Notes under the pieces: model-generated
Told to the model about the DNA's origin: nothing
Database searches by the model: none
What the model saw: the letters and a program-made list of their open reading frames with translations, nothing else
Assembly (NCBI RefSeq): GCF_003820355.1
Contig: NZ_RPOK01000001.1
Span: 212,847-276,846, forward strand
Reading direction: 5' to 3'
From: Paralteromonas sediminis
Lineage (GTDB): Bacteria; Pseudomonadota; Gammaproteobacteria; Enterobacterales; Alteromonadaceae
DNA: 64,000 bases
Position numbers and translations under genes: made by a program
Part shown: in pieces, positions 8,118 to 17,722 of the stretch
Position numbering within the stretch: the first letter of the stretch is position 1
How the letters are laid out: every line of letters begins with the position of its first letter

Positions 8118-9893
8118 ATGCGAACGATTTGGCTCCCTGTGGTTTCATTATTTTTCGGGCTTTCAGCATTTTCAGCTAAGGCTACTGAAGAAATCGATAA
8201 TTTTATTCAACAGGTTCAAACCGTCACGTATGATTGCCCGGATTCAGGCTATCTTCCTCAGTTAGAAGAGTATTTGGATTCAGCCGAGCTGACTGCTCAA
8301 CAGCGATTCGCTCTCATTGCATCAAAAACGCAAATAATGATTTGCCAGGGGCAGGCATCCCAAGCGCAAAAGATGCTCTACGAACTTACGGCACAAGACG
8401 GCATAGATAAGCGGTCTTATGCCTATGCCTCTGCAATTTACCAAATTGGGTTTACTTACGACTTCAAAGAAGATCCAAAGCGTTGTGAGTACTATGAGAA
8501 CGCCAAGGCTTTGTCAGCAGACAAACACAGCGACGTTTATTTAAGTGCGTCGTTAGGTATCATCACAAATTGTGTTGCCGGTATTGAAGTGGCTGAGCGA
8601 CTGGGGATGATGTTCAGTATTCTTGAGCGCTACTCAGCATCACAAGATTACGGGGCTCTGGCGCATATCCACAATAATATTGGGCTGGTTTATGGAACCT
8701 TAGACCAACATGTGCTGGCTGCAGAACAATACTTAAAGGCCCACGAAATGGGGCTAAAGGTGTACACAGGAAGCAATCAGCTCACCATTCTTATTAGCGC
8801 TATTACGTCGCTTTTTGCCAGTGGACAGTTTGACAAAGCTTATGACGCTATTCTGGAATTTGAGGCTATCAACCAAAATGTGGCCACACCGCTGACCAAC
8901 TACTATTACTATCATGCGCTAACGGGTTACTACTATCGCACCGGAAAGATTAACGAAATGAAGCAAGTCTTGCCTGATTTGGAGCTGGCTGCACAAAAAA
9001 TCAGTAGTCCTGTTACTGATGCCATGCTCAAGTGGTATCAGGTTGTGCCCTGTGTGGCTGAGGGCGATAAAAGCTGTATTTCTGATTATCTGGCTGACGT
9101 AAAAGCCAAGTGGCCAGAGAAACACAGATACTTTTGGACCAATATTCAGTATCTGGCGCTGGAGGTGGAGATGTACCTAGTGCTTGAAGATGTTGATAAA
9201 GCAAAGGCCGCCTTCGAAGCGTATGCCAATAGTATCAGCGAGCGCAGACAGCGCAGACAGTATTCTTCGAGTATTCTCAGTGTGGCTAACTTGTATAGCA
9301 AAATACATTCGTTGGAATCTCAAGCTATTCAGGCTGAGCAGATCAAGCGCAACATTCTGATATCCGTGATTATTGTTTTCATTGCATCGATTACCATTGT
9401 TGGCTTTGTTTTGCGCAAGCGGCAACTTGCTCGCCTAGCCATTGATCCAGACACAGGTTTGCTCAATGCTAAAACAGCTATCGCACGCATAGAGCGCTTG
9501 GAAGCGCCTGACCAGGGTAAATCTATCGCCCTTGCCATCTTCGATCTGGGCAATTTTAGAGAAATCAATCGTTTGGTAGGGCCTACTAAAGGCGATTTTG
9601 TTCTTAGTCAAATTGCTAATACGCTAACAAAGGTAACCAGAGACTCGGATATCCTTGGTCGCTTTGCACCTGAGCAATTTATATTGTGTCTACCCAATAT
9701 CGACGAAGGCAGTGCAAAGCGTTTGTTTGATAGAGTGCAAAATGAACTTGATAACACGTTTACACTCGACGCGGGGACTGAATCTGTGAGTGTTCGTTCC
9801 AGCATGAGCATATTTATCACGTCAGATAAGTTATCAGACTTAAAATCTGTTCTGGATGAAATGCTGCTGTCCATCAGCCTGAAAGCAAAGTAA
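8118..9893 (+). CDS. TPR sensor protein with transmembrane anchor and degenerate GGDEF domain
   Basis: The 591-residue protein has a signal peptide (cleavage near SAKA) and a periplasmic helical region of TPR-like repeats to about residue 400. One transmembrane helix follows (ILISVIIVFIASITIVGFVL, then RKRQ), and then a cytoplasmic GGDEF-type domain (about 440-590). The signature that should read GGDEF or GGEEF is APEQF (residues 517-521, 9666-9680). The upstream GHxxGD element is degraded to GPTKGD. Diguanylate cyclase activity is therefore unlikely; a GTP-sensing or scaffold role is more plausible. No EAL domain is present. Confidence 0.85.
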   Translation: MRTIWLPVVSLFFGLSAFSAKATEEIDNFIQQVQTVTYDCPDSGYLPQLEEYLDSAELTAQQRFALIASKTQIMICQGQASQAQKMLYELTAQDGIDKRSYAYASAIYQIGFTYDFKEDPKRCEYYENAKALSADKHSDVYLSASLGIITNCVAGIEVAERLGMMFSILERYSASQDYGALAHIHNNIGLVYGTLDQHVLAAEQYLKAHEMGLKVYTGSNQLTILISAITSLFASGQFDKAYDAILEFEAINQNVATPLTNYYYYHALTGYYYRTGKINEMKQVLPDLELAAQKISSPVTDAMLKWYQVVPCVAEGDKSCISDYLADVKAKWPEKHRYFWTNIQYLALEVEMYLVLEDVDKAKAAFEAYANSISERRQRRQYSSSILSVANLYSKIHSLESQAIQAEQIKRNILISVIIVFIASITIVGFVLRKRQLARLAIDPDTGLLNAKTAIARIERLEAPDQGKSIALAIFDLGNFREINRLVGPTKGDFVLSQIANTLTKVTRDSDILGRFAPEQFILCLPNIDEGSAKRLFDRVQNELDNTFTLDAGTESVSVRSSMSIFITSDKLSDLKSVLDEMLLSISLKAK

Positions 9894-9974
9894 GTCAATT
9901 ACGGTCAATTTCTGGTGCTGTATTAAATTGTCCATTACAATCCGGCTCTTGTTTTATTTGGATGTAGTGATGCC

Positions 9975-11486
9975 ATGGCAGCAATTGGTATAGATTACGG
10001 AACGTCTAATTCAGAAGTCGCTTATTTTGACGGTGAAAAGCACCATTTCATTAAGCTCGATCCGGCTATTGAGCAAGCTAATAAAATACGCTCCTCGGTT
10101 TTCATCTATTATGAAGACGACCTGCCGTTGCCACCAGCAGATGTCATTGAAACCAAAGTTTCACATATACAGCAGGCAATTCAGCAGCAAATTGAAAAAG
10201 CCAAATCAGGCTATTATGAAGCCAGTGATCCTCGTGAACAAAAACTTTACAGTGACAAAGTCGACAATTTAAGAGCAGAGTTTCACAATCGCCCCTTGTT
10301 GCAGCGCCGCGCAATACAACTCCTAATGAAAGACCGAACCGTCCAAGACTTGCCATTAAAGCAGCTTGTAGAAACCGGTCGATTTGCGTTTGGTGAAGAG
10401 GGGTTTAAGCGTTACCTGAAATCGCCAGAAAAAGGTCGACTTATTTATTCCCCTAAGAACTTCTTAGGTGCCAGCTTGGTGGCCGGTCAGCAGGAAGCGT
10501 TCGTGGGGATGATTGCAAAACAACTTGCGTTTTTCCGCGCATCGGCTGAACAACAATTACAGCAACCCGTTGATACTGCTGTCATCGGCAGGCCTGTAAG
10601 GTTCCATGGTACTCGCGGGGAGGAGGGCAACGCGCAAGCAATAGACATTATGGAAAAAGCGGCTGCGCAAGCTGGGTTCTCCTCAGTATCTTTTCTGGAG
10701 GAGCCCATTGCTGCGGCTTACAAAATTGAACGTGCATTGACTGAACCTACCGATGTTTTAGTGGTAGATATTGGCGGTGGTACAACGGATATTTGTTGCA
10801 TTAAATTATCACCGCAGCAGCAGAATGTGTGGGATCGTCAGCAAGATGTATTGTCAGTAACGGGTACCCGACTGGGCGGAATGGAATGTGACAAAAGCCT
10901 GATCATTAAGTCTATTGCACCTACAATGGGCCAGGGACTGACTATGCAAAATGGTTTTCCTGTTCCGCCCACCTATTACTCAGACATGTGCGCGGTGGAC
11001 GATATTCCAAAGCTCAACCGGTTTTTTTCCGATGATTATGGCCTTGATATCGCACAAACTATGTCAATTGTTAAAAACGCTGAACCCATGGAGAGGCTAC
11101 TCACGGTTCAGGCTGAAAAGCTGTCAGCGCGTCTGGTGAACTCCTCCAGAATGGCAAAAGAACTCTTATCGTCCAGAGAAGAAATTACCCTTCCATTACA
11201 TTACATAGAGCCTGACTACGACGTTGTCATTAACACAGGTGATTTAAATCGCTCCATGCAATCTTGGTTGCGCCGTATCAAAAAACTGGTTGATGAATGC
11301 GTTGACGCCAGCAGAGAAGCTCCACAGCAGCTTTTTATTACGGGTGGCATGAGCTTATCGCCTATAGTTCGACAGGCTATTCAGGATAACTTGCCGAGTA
11401 ACTTGCCGCTTTTGGAGGGCGATGCGTTCAACTCGGTGGTCGAAGGTTTAGCTATTCATGCAGCGAATAAAGCTAGCAATAAATAA
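9975..11486 (+). CDS. yegD: Hsp70-family chaperone-like ATPase YegD
   Basis: The 503-residue actin/Hsp70-fold protein has phosphate loops IGIDYGTSNSE at the N terminus, VVDIGGGTTD in the middle and FITGGMSLSP near the C terminus. YSPKNFLGAS and AVIGRPVRF are family-specific stretches shared with E. coli YegD. It has no Hsp70 substrate-binding domain, as in YegD. It is about 50 residues longer than the E. coli protein, mainly through an extra segment around residues 60-110 rich in Q, E and K. It is convergent with a broken HDOD gene. The function of YegD is not established. Confidence 0.88.
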   Translation: MAAIGIDYGTSNSEVAYFDGEKHHFIKLDPAIEQANKIRSSVFIYYEDDLPLPPADVIETKVSHIQQAIQQQIEKAKSGYYEASDPREQKLYSDKVDNLRAEFHNRPLLQRRAIQLLMKDRTVQDLPLKQLVETGRFAFGEEGFKRYLKSPEKGRLIYSPKNFLGASLVAGQQEAFVGMIAKQLAFFRASAEQQLQQPVDTAVIGRPVRFHGTRGEEGNAQAIDIMEKAAAQAGFSSVSFLEEPIAAAYKIERALTEPTDVLVVDIGGGTTDICCIKLSPQQQNVWDRQQDVLSVTGTRLGGMECDKSLIIKSIAPTMGQGLTMQNGFPVPPTYYSDMCAVDDIPKLNRFFSDDYGLDIAQTMSIVKNAEPMERLLTVQAEKLSARLVNSSRMAKELLSSREEITLPLHYIEPDYDVVINTGDLNRSMQSWLRRIKKLVDECVDASREAPQQLFITGGMSLSPIVRQAIQDNLPSNLPLLEGDAFNSVVEGLAIHAANKASNK

Positions 11487-11509
11487 AGGTGTTTTTGGTG
11501 TCATTAGGT

Positions 11510-12344
11510 TTATTGTTCTGAAAGTTCCTCTAAGGTCTGTTCACACATATTTTCTAGGTCTTGTTCATCCATGTTGAGGCGACCAAGAATATCATCCTGC
11601 ACAGTAAGCCATTCATTGCTTTGCGCTTCTGGTTGCGACTTTAAAAAGCTAACATATCTGGCCAGTTTTAGGATGCATAGTAAGTCCAGGCCCACGTCAG
11701 AAAGCTCTCCGGAGTCGAATAAACCGTCTGTATCGAGTTGATAATAGATGACCTCTGTCATTACCGCTGGCAATTTCCATTGCTGGCCAAGTAGGGCACT
11801 AATGGTGGGATGTGACGTTCCGTAACGTTGACGTTCTGCTTCAGCCGCTCTCCTTCGCTACTTGTAGGATGGCATCAAAATCGTCGTATTTCAGCATCAT
11901 AATTGGAATGCCTGCATTGTGAAATAAGCCGAGCATGTAAGCATTGTCGACCAAGGCTAGCTTATTGATTAAGCGCGAAATAATAGACGCGCTAGCGGCT
12001 ACTGTACTGGCTTCTTCCCAAAAGCTGGCAAGCTTGTCTGATTGCCCCATGGCACTTTTAAGTGCAACTGATTTTGTCAGAGGTAATACCCGTTTTTGTC
12101 CGAGTGTCATTACCGCTTGTTGTATCGATTCGATTTCCTTCATTCTGCGAAATGCTGCGGAATTTACCACCTGAAGTACGGCTGCAGAAATACTGATGTC
12201 AGAGGAAATGATACGGGCTATCATGGCTAGATCGGGTTCAGGCTTTTTCGCTTCTTCTGATACTTTTAATAATGCTTCAGGGCGCGGTGGAATGGTGACC
12301 GACTGCAGTATTTGTTTTTCATTACTGGTAATAGTTATTGCCAC
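11510..12344 (-). pseudogene. HDOD-domain signalling protein, disrupted by a frameshift
   Basis: Two adjacent reading frames together make one HDOD protein. The upstream part (complement 12344-11841, 167 aa) starts MAITITSNEKQ. It contains the HDOD core LAMIARIISSDISISAAVLQ and MLGLFHNAG, then hits TGA after AKESG. The next frame continues at about 11835 with EAERQRYGTSHPTISALLG and runs to 11510 (ending TLEELSEQ). EAERxRYGTxH is what normally follows in HDOD proteins, so the coding potential is intact on both sides. The total of 835 nt is 3n+1, consistent with one extra base or a 3n+2 deletion near 11838-11860. It could be a real pseudogene or a sequencing error. HDOD proteins are HD-GYP-related but usually non-catalytic signalling proteins. 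Confidence 0.85.
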
Positions 12345-12429
12345 GATTTAACTTCCTGTATGATTGAAGGAGTAACAATATTTTGCCTATTGTAAAGATA
12401 AGCGGCAAATGAGTACTTGGCAAATAAAG

Positions 12430-12456
12430 AAAGAGCAGCGTTCTGCTGCCCTCTTT
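12430..12456 (-). terminator. Terminator after the IorB-type gene
   Basis: AAAGAGCAGC (12430-12439) pairs with GCTGCCCTCTTT (12445-12456), with a 2-nt bulge and a 5-nt loop. Read on the minus strand, it lies just downstream of the oxidoreductase large-subunit stop and is followed by the T-rich TTTCTTTATTTG. Confidence 0.65.
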
Positions 12457-12471
12457 ACGTTTGGTCTTGCG

Positions 12472-14706
12472 CTACGTGCGCAGAGGCTGGATAGGTAAAC
12501 TGCGATGCCGTTTACCTGAAGCCTGATAAAGAGCATTACTTAATGCTGGCGCAAATGGGGCCATGCCTGGCTCACCCAAGCCTGTTGGACTGGCGTCAGA
12601 TTCAACAAAGTGCACGTGAACCTCGGGCATGTCTGCAATTCGCATTACAGGATAATCATTGAAGTTTCCGTTTACTACGGCACCGTCTTTAAATTTGATT
12701 TCACAGTACTTCGACAGTGAGATGCCCATAGCAACCGCGCCTTCTTGTTGCGCAGTGGCACCATCTTTATTGAGTACCTGACCACAGTCGACCGCTGAGT
12801 CAACTCGTACGACTTCAAAATCATCACCTTTCATGCGGACATGAACGGCCATGGCAACATAAGTTTGAAAGCTGTAATGCACTGCAATACCAATACCTTC
12901 ACCTTTGGGCAGTTTTTTGCCAAAACCCGATTTTTCAGCTGCGAGCGCAAGCACTGCTTTAGAACGGGCCACTTGTTCAGCCTGTTCAGGATTAGTATTG
13001 CCATCGTAGAGTCGATTGAGCATGGTGACAGTGTCAACACCTGCTTTTTGCGCTAATTCATCAGCAAATACACCGTATCCAAAGCCCCAGAAAATCGCAT
13101 ATACCGCACGATACCAACCTATACGGGTATGGGCCGGTGCCAATCCAGATTCACTGCGAAGATTTGCAATGCCAAAGGGGTGCGTTTCGATTTCACTGAC
13201 GGCATTTGCCGGTGCAAACTGTATTGCTGGATTGAACAAGGTATTGATAGAAGGAAAGGCTACACGGTGAAGCCAACCCGTAACCTCACCATTTTCGTCC
13301 AATGATGCCTCAATATGTTGAGCACTGTTCGAGTGGTAGTAGCCTGTCCGGGTGTCTTCTTCCCGAGTCCAAGTGAGCTGGATAGGTGTACCTACTGCTT
13401 TTGAGATGGCTGCAGCTTCCTGTACATAGTCGCACTTGAACTTGCGACCAAACGCACCACCGCAAATCATGACATTCACTTTGACATTTTTCTTATCTAT
13501 ACCCAGGAAGCCAGACAACACAGATTGAATGTCATCTGGGCTTTGAGTTGACGCCCACACTTCACAGTGCCCGTCGTGAACCGCTACAACACTCGCGTTA
13601 GGTTCCATAGGTGCATGCACCAGGTGGCCTTCTGTATAGGTTGCAGACACTGTGTGTTTAGCGTCTTTAAAAGCTCGCTCAAGATCACCGCGTTCGGCGA
13701 TTTTTTCTGCGGGCTTTTCAACATTGCGAACTAGCTCCTGCATATATACGTCGGTGTCATAGCTACCATGCTCACCTCTGTCCCATTCAACCTTGAGTTT
13801 CTCAACACCTTGTTGCGCGGACCAAGAGTTATTTGCGACTACCGCTACACCGCCTAGAGAGCCAAACGGTACTTTAAGTGGGGCAACCTCTACTACGGCC
13901 GTTACGCCTTGAACTTTTAATGCGTCAGTCTTGTCCAGTGATTTTAAAGTACCCCCCATTACCGGACAGTGAACAATTGCTGCATATTGCATTCCTGGTA
14001 CTTTTACATCAACGCCGTATGTGCGCTTACCTTCTATCACCATACCGACATCGTGTCGCGGTAGCGCTTTGCCAATATAATTAAAATCTGACTTGGATTT
14101 TAAGGTTGGCGCCTCTGGCACAGGCAGTGTGGCTGCAATAGGTGCGAGTTCGCCATACCCGAGTTTTTTACCATTTGTTTTATTAAAAACATGATGCTGC
14201 TGTGCATAACAGTTATCCGTTGTGGTGTTCCACACTTTCGCTGCAGCAGCCACTAGCATTTCACGCGCAGCAGCGCCTGCTTGACGCATAGGTTCATACA
14301 TAGTGCGAATACTGGCCGAGCCGCCGGTCGCCTGAGAACCAAACTTTTCTTCATTACCTTCTGCTTGTTCCACCCTGACAAATGACCAGTCAGCTTCCAT
14401 CTCATCGGCCACGACCGAAGGCAGTGCGGTACTAATCCCTTGACCCATTTCACAACGACCACTGTAAATCAGCAGGTCACCGTTTTCCTGCAAATGAATA
14501 AATGCGTTGGGGTTAAATTCCGATGCTCTCGATGCAGACTGCGTTGCATGTGCAGCAGAAAATCCAATAAATAATCCGCCTGAGGCCAGGGCTGATACTT
14601 TAAGAAACTGCCTCCTGTCGACATTCAGCGAAAAAGAGGAAGCCTTAGCTTGAGAGTCTTGTTTGGCACGTTCTGCCGTTAGCAGCGCTTCGATATCAGG
14701 GCGCAT
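12472..14706 (-). CDS. Molybdopterin-binding subunit of an IorB-type (isoquinoline 1-oxidoreductase-like) hydroxylase
   Basis: The 744-residue large subunit belongs to the xanthine oxidase family and is exported. It carries a twin-arginine signal (DRRQFLKVSALA), so it acts in the periplasm. Molybdenum-cofactor features include CGGAFGRKF and the C-terminal GLGEPG loop with the catalytic Glu (E712). It is the beta subunit of a two-gene enzyme: its ATG overlaps the stop of the 2Fe-2S subunit gene by 1 nt, with AAGGAGG just upstream. IorAB-type enzymes oxidise N-heterocycles, aldehydes or other small organics and pass electrons to cytochromes. No cytochrome subunit or XdhC-like maturation gene is adjacent. 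The substrate is unknown. Confidence 0.9.
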   Translation of the reverse strand: MRPDIEALLTAERAKQDSQAKASSFSLNVDRRQFLKVSALASGGLFIGFSAAHATQSASRASEFNPNAFIHLQENGDLLIYSGRCEMGQGISTALPSVVADEMEADWSFVRVEQAEGNEEKFGSQATGGSASIRTMYEPMRQAGAAAREMLVAAAAKVWNTTTDNCYAQQHHVFNKTNGKKLGYGELAPIAATLPVPEAPTLKSKSDFNYIGKALPRHDVGMVIEGKRTYGVDVKVPGMQYAAIVHCPVMGGTLKSLDKTDALKVQGVTAVVEVAPLKVPFGSLGGVAVVANNSWSAQQGVEKLKVEWDRGEHGSYDTDVYMQELVRNVEKPAEKIAERGDLERAFKDAKHTVSATYTEGHLVHAPMEPNASVVAVHDGHCEVWASTQSPDDIQSVLSGFLGIDKKNVKVNVMICGGAFGRKFKCDYVQEAAAISKAVGTPIQLTWTREEDTRTGYYHSNSAQHIEASLDENGEVTGWLHRVAFPSINTLFNPAIQFAPANAVSEIETHPFGIANLRSESGLAPAHTRIGWYRAVYAIFWGFGYGVFADELAQKAGVDTVTMLNRLYDGNTNPEQAEQVARSKAVLALAAEKSGFGKKLPKGEGIGIAVHYSFQTYVAMAVHVRMKGDDFEVVRVDSAVDCGQVLNKDGATAQQEGAVAMGISLSKYCEIKFKDGAVVNGNFNDYPVMRIADMPEVHVHFVESDASPTGLGEPGMAPFAPALSNALYQASGKRHRSLPIQPLRT

Positions 14707-15176
14707 CAGGATACCTCCTTGGCAAGTTCATAAGCGGCAATGTTGATGGCCTTTTTAATTCGTTGATAGGTACCACAACGGCAAATGTTGCCTTGCATCG
14801 CATTGTCGATATCCTGATCTGATGGCGACGTATTGTTTGCGAGTAAGCTGGCGGCATTCATAATCTGTCCAGCCTGACAATAACCGCATTGAGGTACGCC
14901 CACCTCTAACCACGCTTTTTGCAGCGGGTGATCAGCATTATCAGACAAGCCCTCAATGGTGGTCACATTACGGCCAGCCAGTGCACCTACCGGCATCACA
15001 CAAGACCGGGTAGCTTGACCGTCTACATGCACGGTACAAGCGCCACAGAGTCCTTTTCCACAGCCGAATTTTGTGCCGGTGAATTCGAGACGATCCCTCA
15101 AAAACCACAAGAGTGGCATGTTCTCTGGAACGTCGATGTCGTAACTTTGATTATTAATGGTTATTTTTTTACTCAT
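14706..15176 (-). CDS. 2Fe-2S iron-sulfur subunit of IorA-type hydroxylase
   Basis: The 156-residue small subunit has two [2Fe-2S] clusters. The plant-type N-terminal domain has CGKGLCGAC plus a later Cys (SCVMP). The C-terminal helical domain has CGYCQAG and CRC. It pairs with the molybdopterin subunit encoded immediately downstream with a 1-nt overlap. It has no signal peptide and would be co-exported with the Tat-signalled large subunit, as is typical for this family. It transfers electrons from the Mo centre to an acceptor. Confidence 0.92.
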   Translation of the reverse strand: MSKKITINNQSYDIDVPENMPLLWFLRDRLEFTGTKFGCGKGLCGACTVHVDGQATRSCVMPVGALAGRNVTTIEGLSDNADHPLQKAWLEVGVPQCGYCQAGQIMNAASLLANNTSPSDQDIDNAMQGNICRCGTYQRIKKAINIAAYELAKEVS

Positions 15177-15367
15177 TGTGGCTCCCGCACTAGTGACGAC
15201 TTCTTACGCGTCGTGTACATAAAGTAGCCAAGCCCGCGCTGAAAGACAACTCACTTCGTCTGTTCCATATGTCATTAAACTTTGCCAGCGCCAGGTTAAA
15301 ACTGACGCTGTCACTCTCCCACTATTCGTAATACACTGGCCCAGCATTCATCAAATAACTAAAAAAC

Positions 15368-17569
15368 ATGAAAAAAATTCTTTTACTTTGTGCCATGGCG
15401 TTCGGTTCTGCACAGGCCGAACAACTCAGCATAGAACGCATATACGATTCACCGTCACTGTCAGGCAAGTCACCACAAGCGGTCGCTCTGTCGCCCGATG
15501 GTAAGCGAGTCACCTTTATCCAAGGTAAACAGGATGACTACGAGCGTTATGACTTGTGGGAATATCACCTAGAGAGTAAAACCACCCGAATGTTGTTTGA
15601 CTCCAACGATTTGCACAGCGGGGAAGAAGTGCTGTCGGATGAGGAAAAAGCGCGCCGCGAGCGGATGCGTGTGTTTGGCAGTGGGATCATGAGCTATCAG
15701 TGGTCTCAGGACGGGCAGGCGCTGCTATTCCCTCTAGGTGGCGATGCTTATTATTTTAAGCTGGGCAATAAGAAAGCACAAAAGCTGCTTGATACGCCCG
15801 AATTTGAAACCGATGTGCGACTCTCGCCCAAAGGTAATTATTTATCTTATATTCGAAACCAGAATCTGTTTATCTTAGACATCAGAAGTGGTGAGGAAAA
15901 TCAGCTCACGAAGGAGGGCGGTGGTGCCATTAAATTTGGCATGGCTGAGTTTGTTGCGCAGGAAGAAATGGGGCGCATGACCGGTTATTGGTGGTCGCCC
16001 GATGAAACACATATTGCGCTCACAAAGGTCGATGAATCTCCTGTGATAGAAATCACCCGCTCAGAGATTTATGCAGACGACATAAAAACCATAACCCAGC
16101 GTTACCCCAAGGCGGGTACACCCAATGTATTGATTGAATTGGGCGTGCTCGCTCTATCGGATAAACAAATACGCTGGGTGGATATGGGTGAAGAGAAGGA
16201 CATGTATCTCGCTCGTGTAAATTGGCATCCAGGTAGCGAAATGCTCACCTATCAATGGCAAAGCCGAAATCAGCAAACATTGGAGCTTCGAGCGGTTAAT
16301 GTTGCCGATTTAGCGCAAAACGTACTGATCACTGAGCAAAGCAAAACCTGGTTGAATCTCAATGACGATTTGACCTTCCTATCCAATGGCAAGCAGTTTG
16401 TTTGGGCGTCGGAGAGAGATGGGTTCAAACACCTATACCTGTACAACTCAAATGGCGTGATAGAGAGGCAACTCACTGCGGGTAATTGGGTGGTCGACAA
16501 GGTCGAAGCAATTGATGAAAACGCTGGCCTCCTTTATTTCAGTGGTCGAAAAGACACACCCATAGAACGTCATTTATATAGGGTGCCACTCGCGGGCGGC
16601 CCTGTCACTCGTGTCAGTCAACGCGAAGGTATGCACAGTGTAACCTTTAGTCACGATGCATCGATTTATGTTGATACCTTTTCAACGGCCAATACACCGC
16701 CACAAGTGAGCGTTCACAATGCCAATGGCGAAAGGGTAACCTGGCTGGAGCAGAATGAGATCAACGAACAACATCCGCTGCATGCCTATCAGGATAGCTG
16801 GATTGCACCCACATTTGGCACTATTAACGCCGATGACGGAACGCCTTTACACTATCGGCTGTACACCCCGGCCGATATATCCACAAAGCGGCCTGTGATC
16901 GTCTATTTATATGGTGGCCCATTGGTCGGACAAATGGTAACGAATAGTTGGGGGCGACGAGGCTTACTTGTTCAGCACTGGGTGAGTAAAGGCTATGTGG
17001 TATTCACGCTGGATAACCGAGGCTCACATTATCGAGGAAAAGCATTTGAAGATCACATCTATCAAAAAATGGGACATGTTGAGGTTGAGGACCAGGTGAC
17101 GGGCGTAAAATTTCTTCGTACCTTACCCTTTGTCGATAGTGAACGCATCGGAGTTTACGGACACAGTTATGGTGGCTACATGGCGATCATGACCATGTTC
17201 CGTGCCAGTGACTATTTTCAGGCAGGTGTTTCAGGCGCCCCTGTAACGGACTGGAGGCTCTATGATACTCACTACACCGAGCGTTATATGGGTAACCCCA
17301 CTGAGGTGGACGAGGCCTACACCGCGTCTTCAGTCTTTCCCTATGCCAAAAATCTCAAAGGTGATTTGCTTATTTATCATGGTATGGCAGATGACAATGT
17401 GTTGTTTACGCATAGCACTATGTTGTACAAACACCTGCAGGACAACGCAAAACTCTTTGAAGTGATGGATTATCCAGGTAAAAAACACTCTCTGCGGGGC
17501 AAAAATACGCAGGTTCATTTAGCCCACACGATCACGCGTTTCTTTGACAGGCATCTAAAACCAGAGTAA
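15368..17569 (+). CDS. Dipeptidyl peptidase IV (S9B family), secreted
   Basis: The 733-residue protein has a signal peptide (MKKILLLCAMAFGSAQA). A beta-propeller domain (to about residue 480) contains the substrate-N-terminus-binding double Glu in FVAQEEMGR. The C-terminal alpha/beta hydrolase domain has nucleophile S600 in GHSYGGYM, D676 in MADDNV and H707 in KKHSLRG. All catalytic residues of DPP4 are present. It removes X-Pro or X-Ala dipeptides from peptide N termini in the periplasm or outside the cell. It appears monocistronic, divergent from the iorAB-type pair, and fits a peptide-scavenging marine lifestyle. Confidence 0.93.
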   Translation: MKKILLLCAMAFGSAQAEQLSIERIYDSPSLSGKSPQAVALSPDGKRVTFIQGKQDDYERYDLWEYHLESKTTRMLFDSNDLHSGEEVLSDEEKARRERMRVFGSGIMSYQWSQDGQALLFPLGGDAYYFKLGNKKAQKLLDTPEFETDVRLSPKGNYLSYIRNQNLFILDIRSGEENQLTKEGGGAIKFGMAEFVAQEEMGRMTGYWWSPDETHIALTKVDESPVIEITRSEIYADDIKTITQRYPKAGTPNVLIELGVLALSDKQIRWVDMGEEKDMYLARVNWHPGSEMLTYQWQSRNQQTLELRAVNVADLAQNVLITEQSKTWLNLNDDLTFLSNGKQFVWASERDGFKHLYLYNSNGVIERQLTAGNWVVDKVEAIDENAGLLYFSGRKDTPIERHLYRVPLAGGPVTRVSQREGMHSVTFSHDASIYVDTFSTANTPPQVSVHNANGERVTWLEQNEINEQHPLHAYQDSWIAPTFGTINADDGTPLHYRLYTPADISTKRPVIVYLYGGPLVGQMVTNSWGRRGLLVQHWVSKGYVVFTLDNRGSHYRGKAFEDHIYQKMGHVEVEDQVTGVKFLRTLPFVDSERIGVYGHSYGGYMAIMTMFRASDYFQAGVSGAPVTDWRLYDTHYTERYMGNPTEVDEAYTASSVFPYAKNLKGDLLIYHGMADDNVLFTHSTMLYKHLQDNAKLFEVMDYPGKKHSLRGKNTQVHLAHTITRFFDRHLKPE

Positions 17570-17577
17570 CAGCGGGC

Positions 17578-17602
17578 AGGGCGTAAACATAAATGTCGCC
17601 CT
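17578..17602 (+). terminator. Hairpin after the DPP4 gene
   Basis: AGGGCG (17578-17583) pairs with CGCCCT (17597-17602), and an inner ACAT/ATGT stem closes the loop. It lies 9 nt past the DPP4 stop. No clear T-run follows, so termination is only moderately supported. Confidence 0.45.
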
Positions 17603-17645
17603 ATTCGAATCAGATTGTGTGTTTCTTATACAAAAACTTTCTGCT

Positions 17646-17679
17646 TTGCTAGTTGTTACACTATGCTAACAGCTAGCAA
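17646..17679. promoter_or_regulatory. 13-bp near-perfect dyad before the binding-protein gene
   Basis: TTGCTAGTTGTTA (17646-17658) and TAACAGCTAGCAA (17667-17679) form an inverted repeat with one mismatch around an 8-nt spacer. It is 43 nt upstream of the next start codon. The dimensions suit an operator for a dimeric regulator. It could instead be a second terminator hairpin for the upstream gene. Confidence 0.45.
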
Positions 17680-17722
17680 ATGTTAGTTTTTAATGAACTA
17701 CTGTTAAGGAATGCAATAATTT

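Noticed and set aside
11841-11860. Programmed ribosomal frameshift in the HDOD gene
   Set aside because: No slippery heptamer or downstream pseudoknot is evident at the junction, and HDOD genes are not known to use one.
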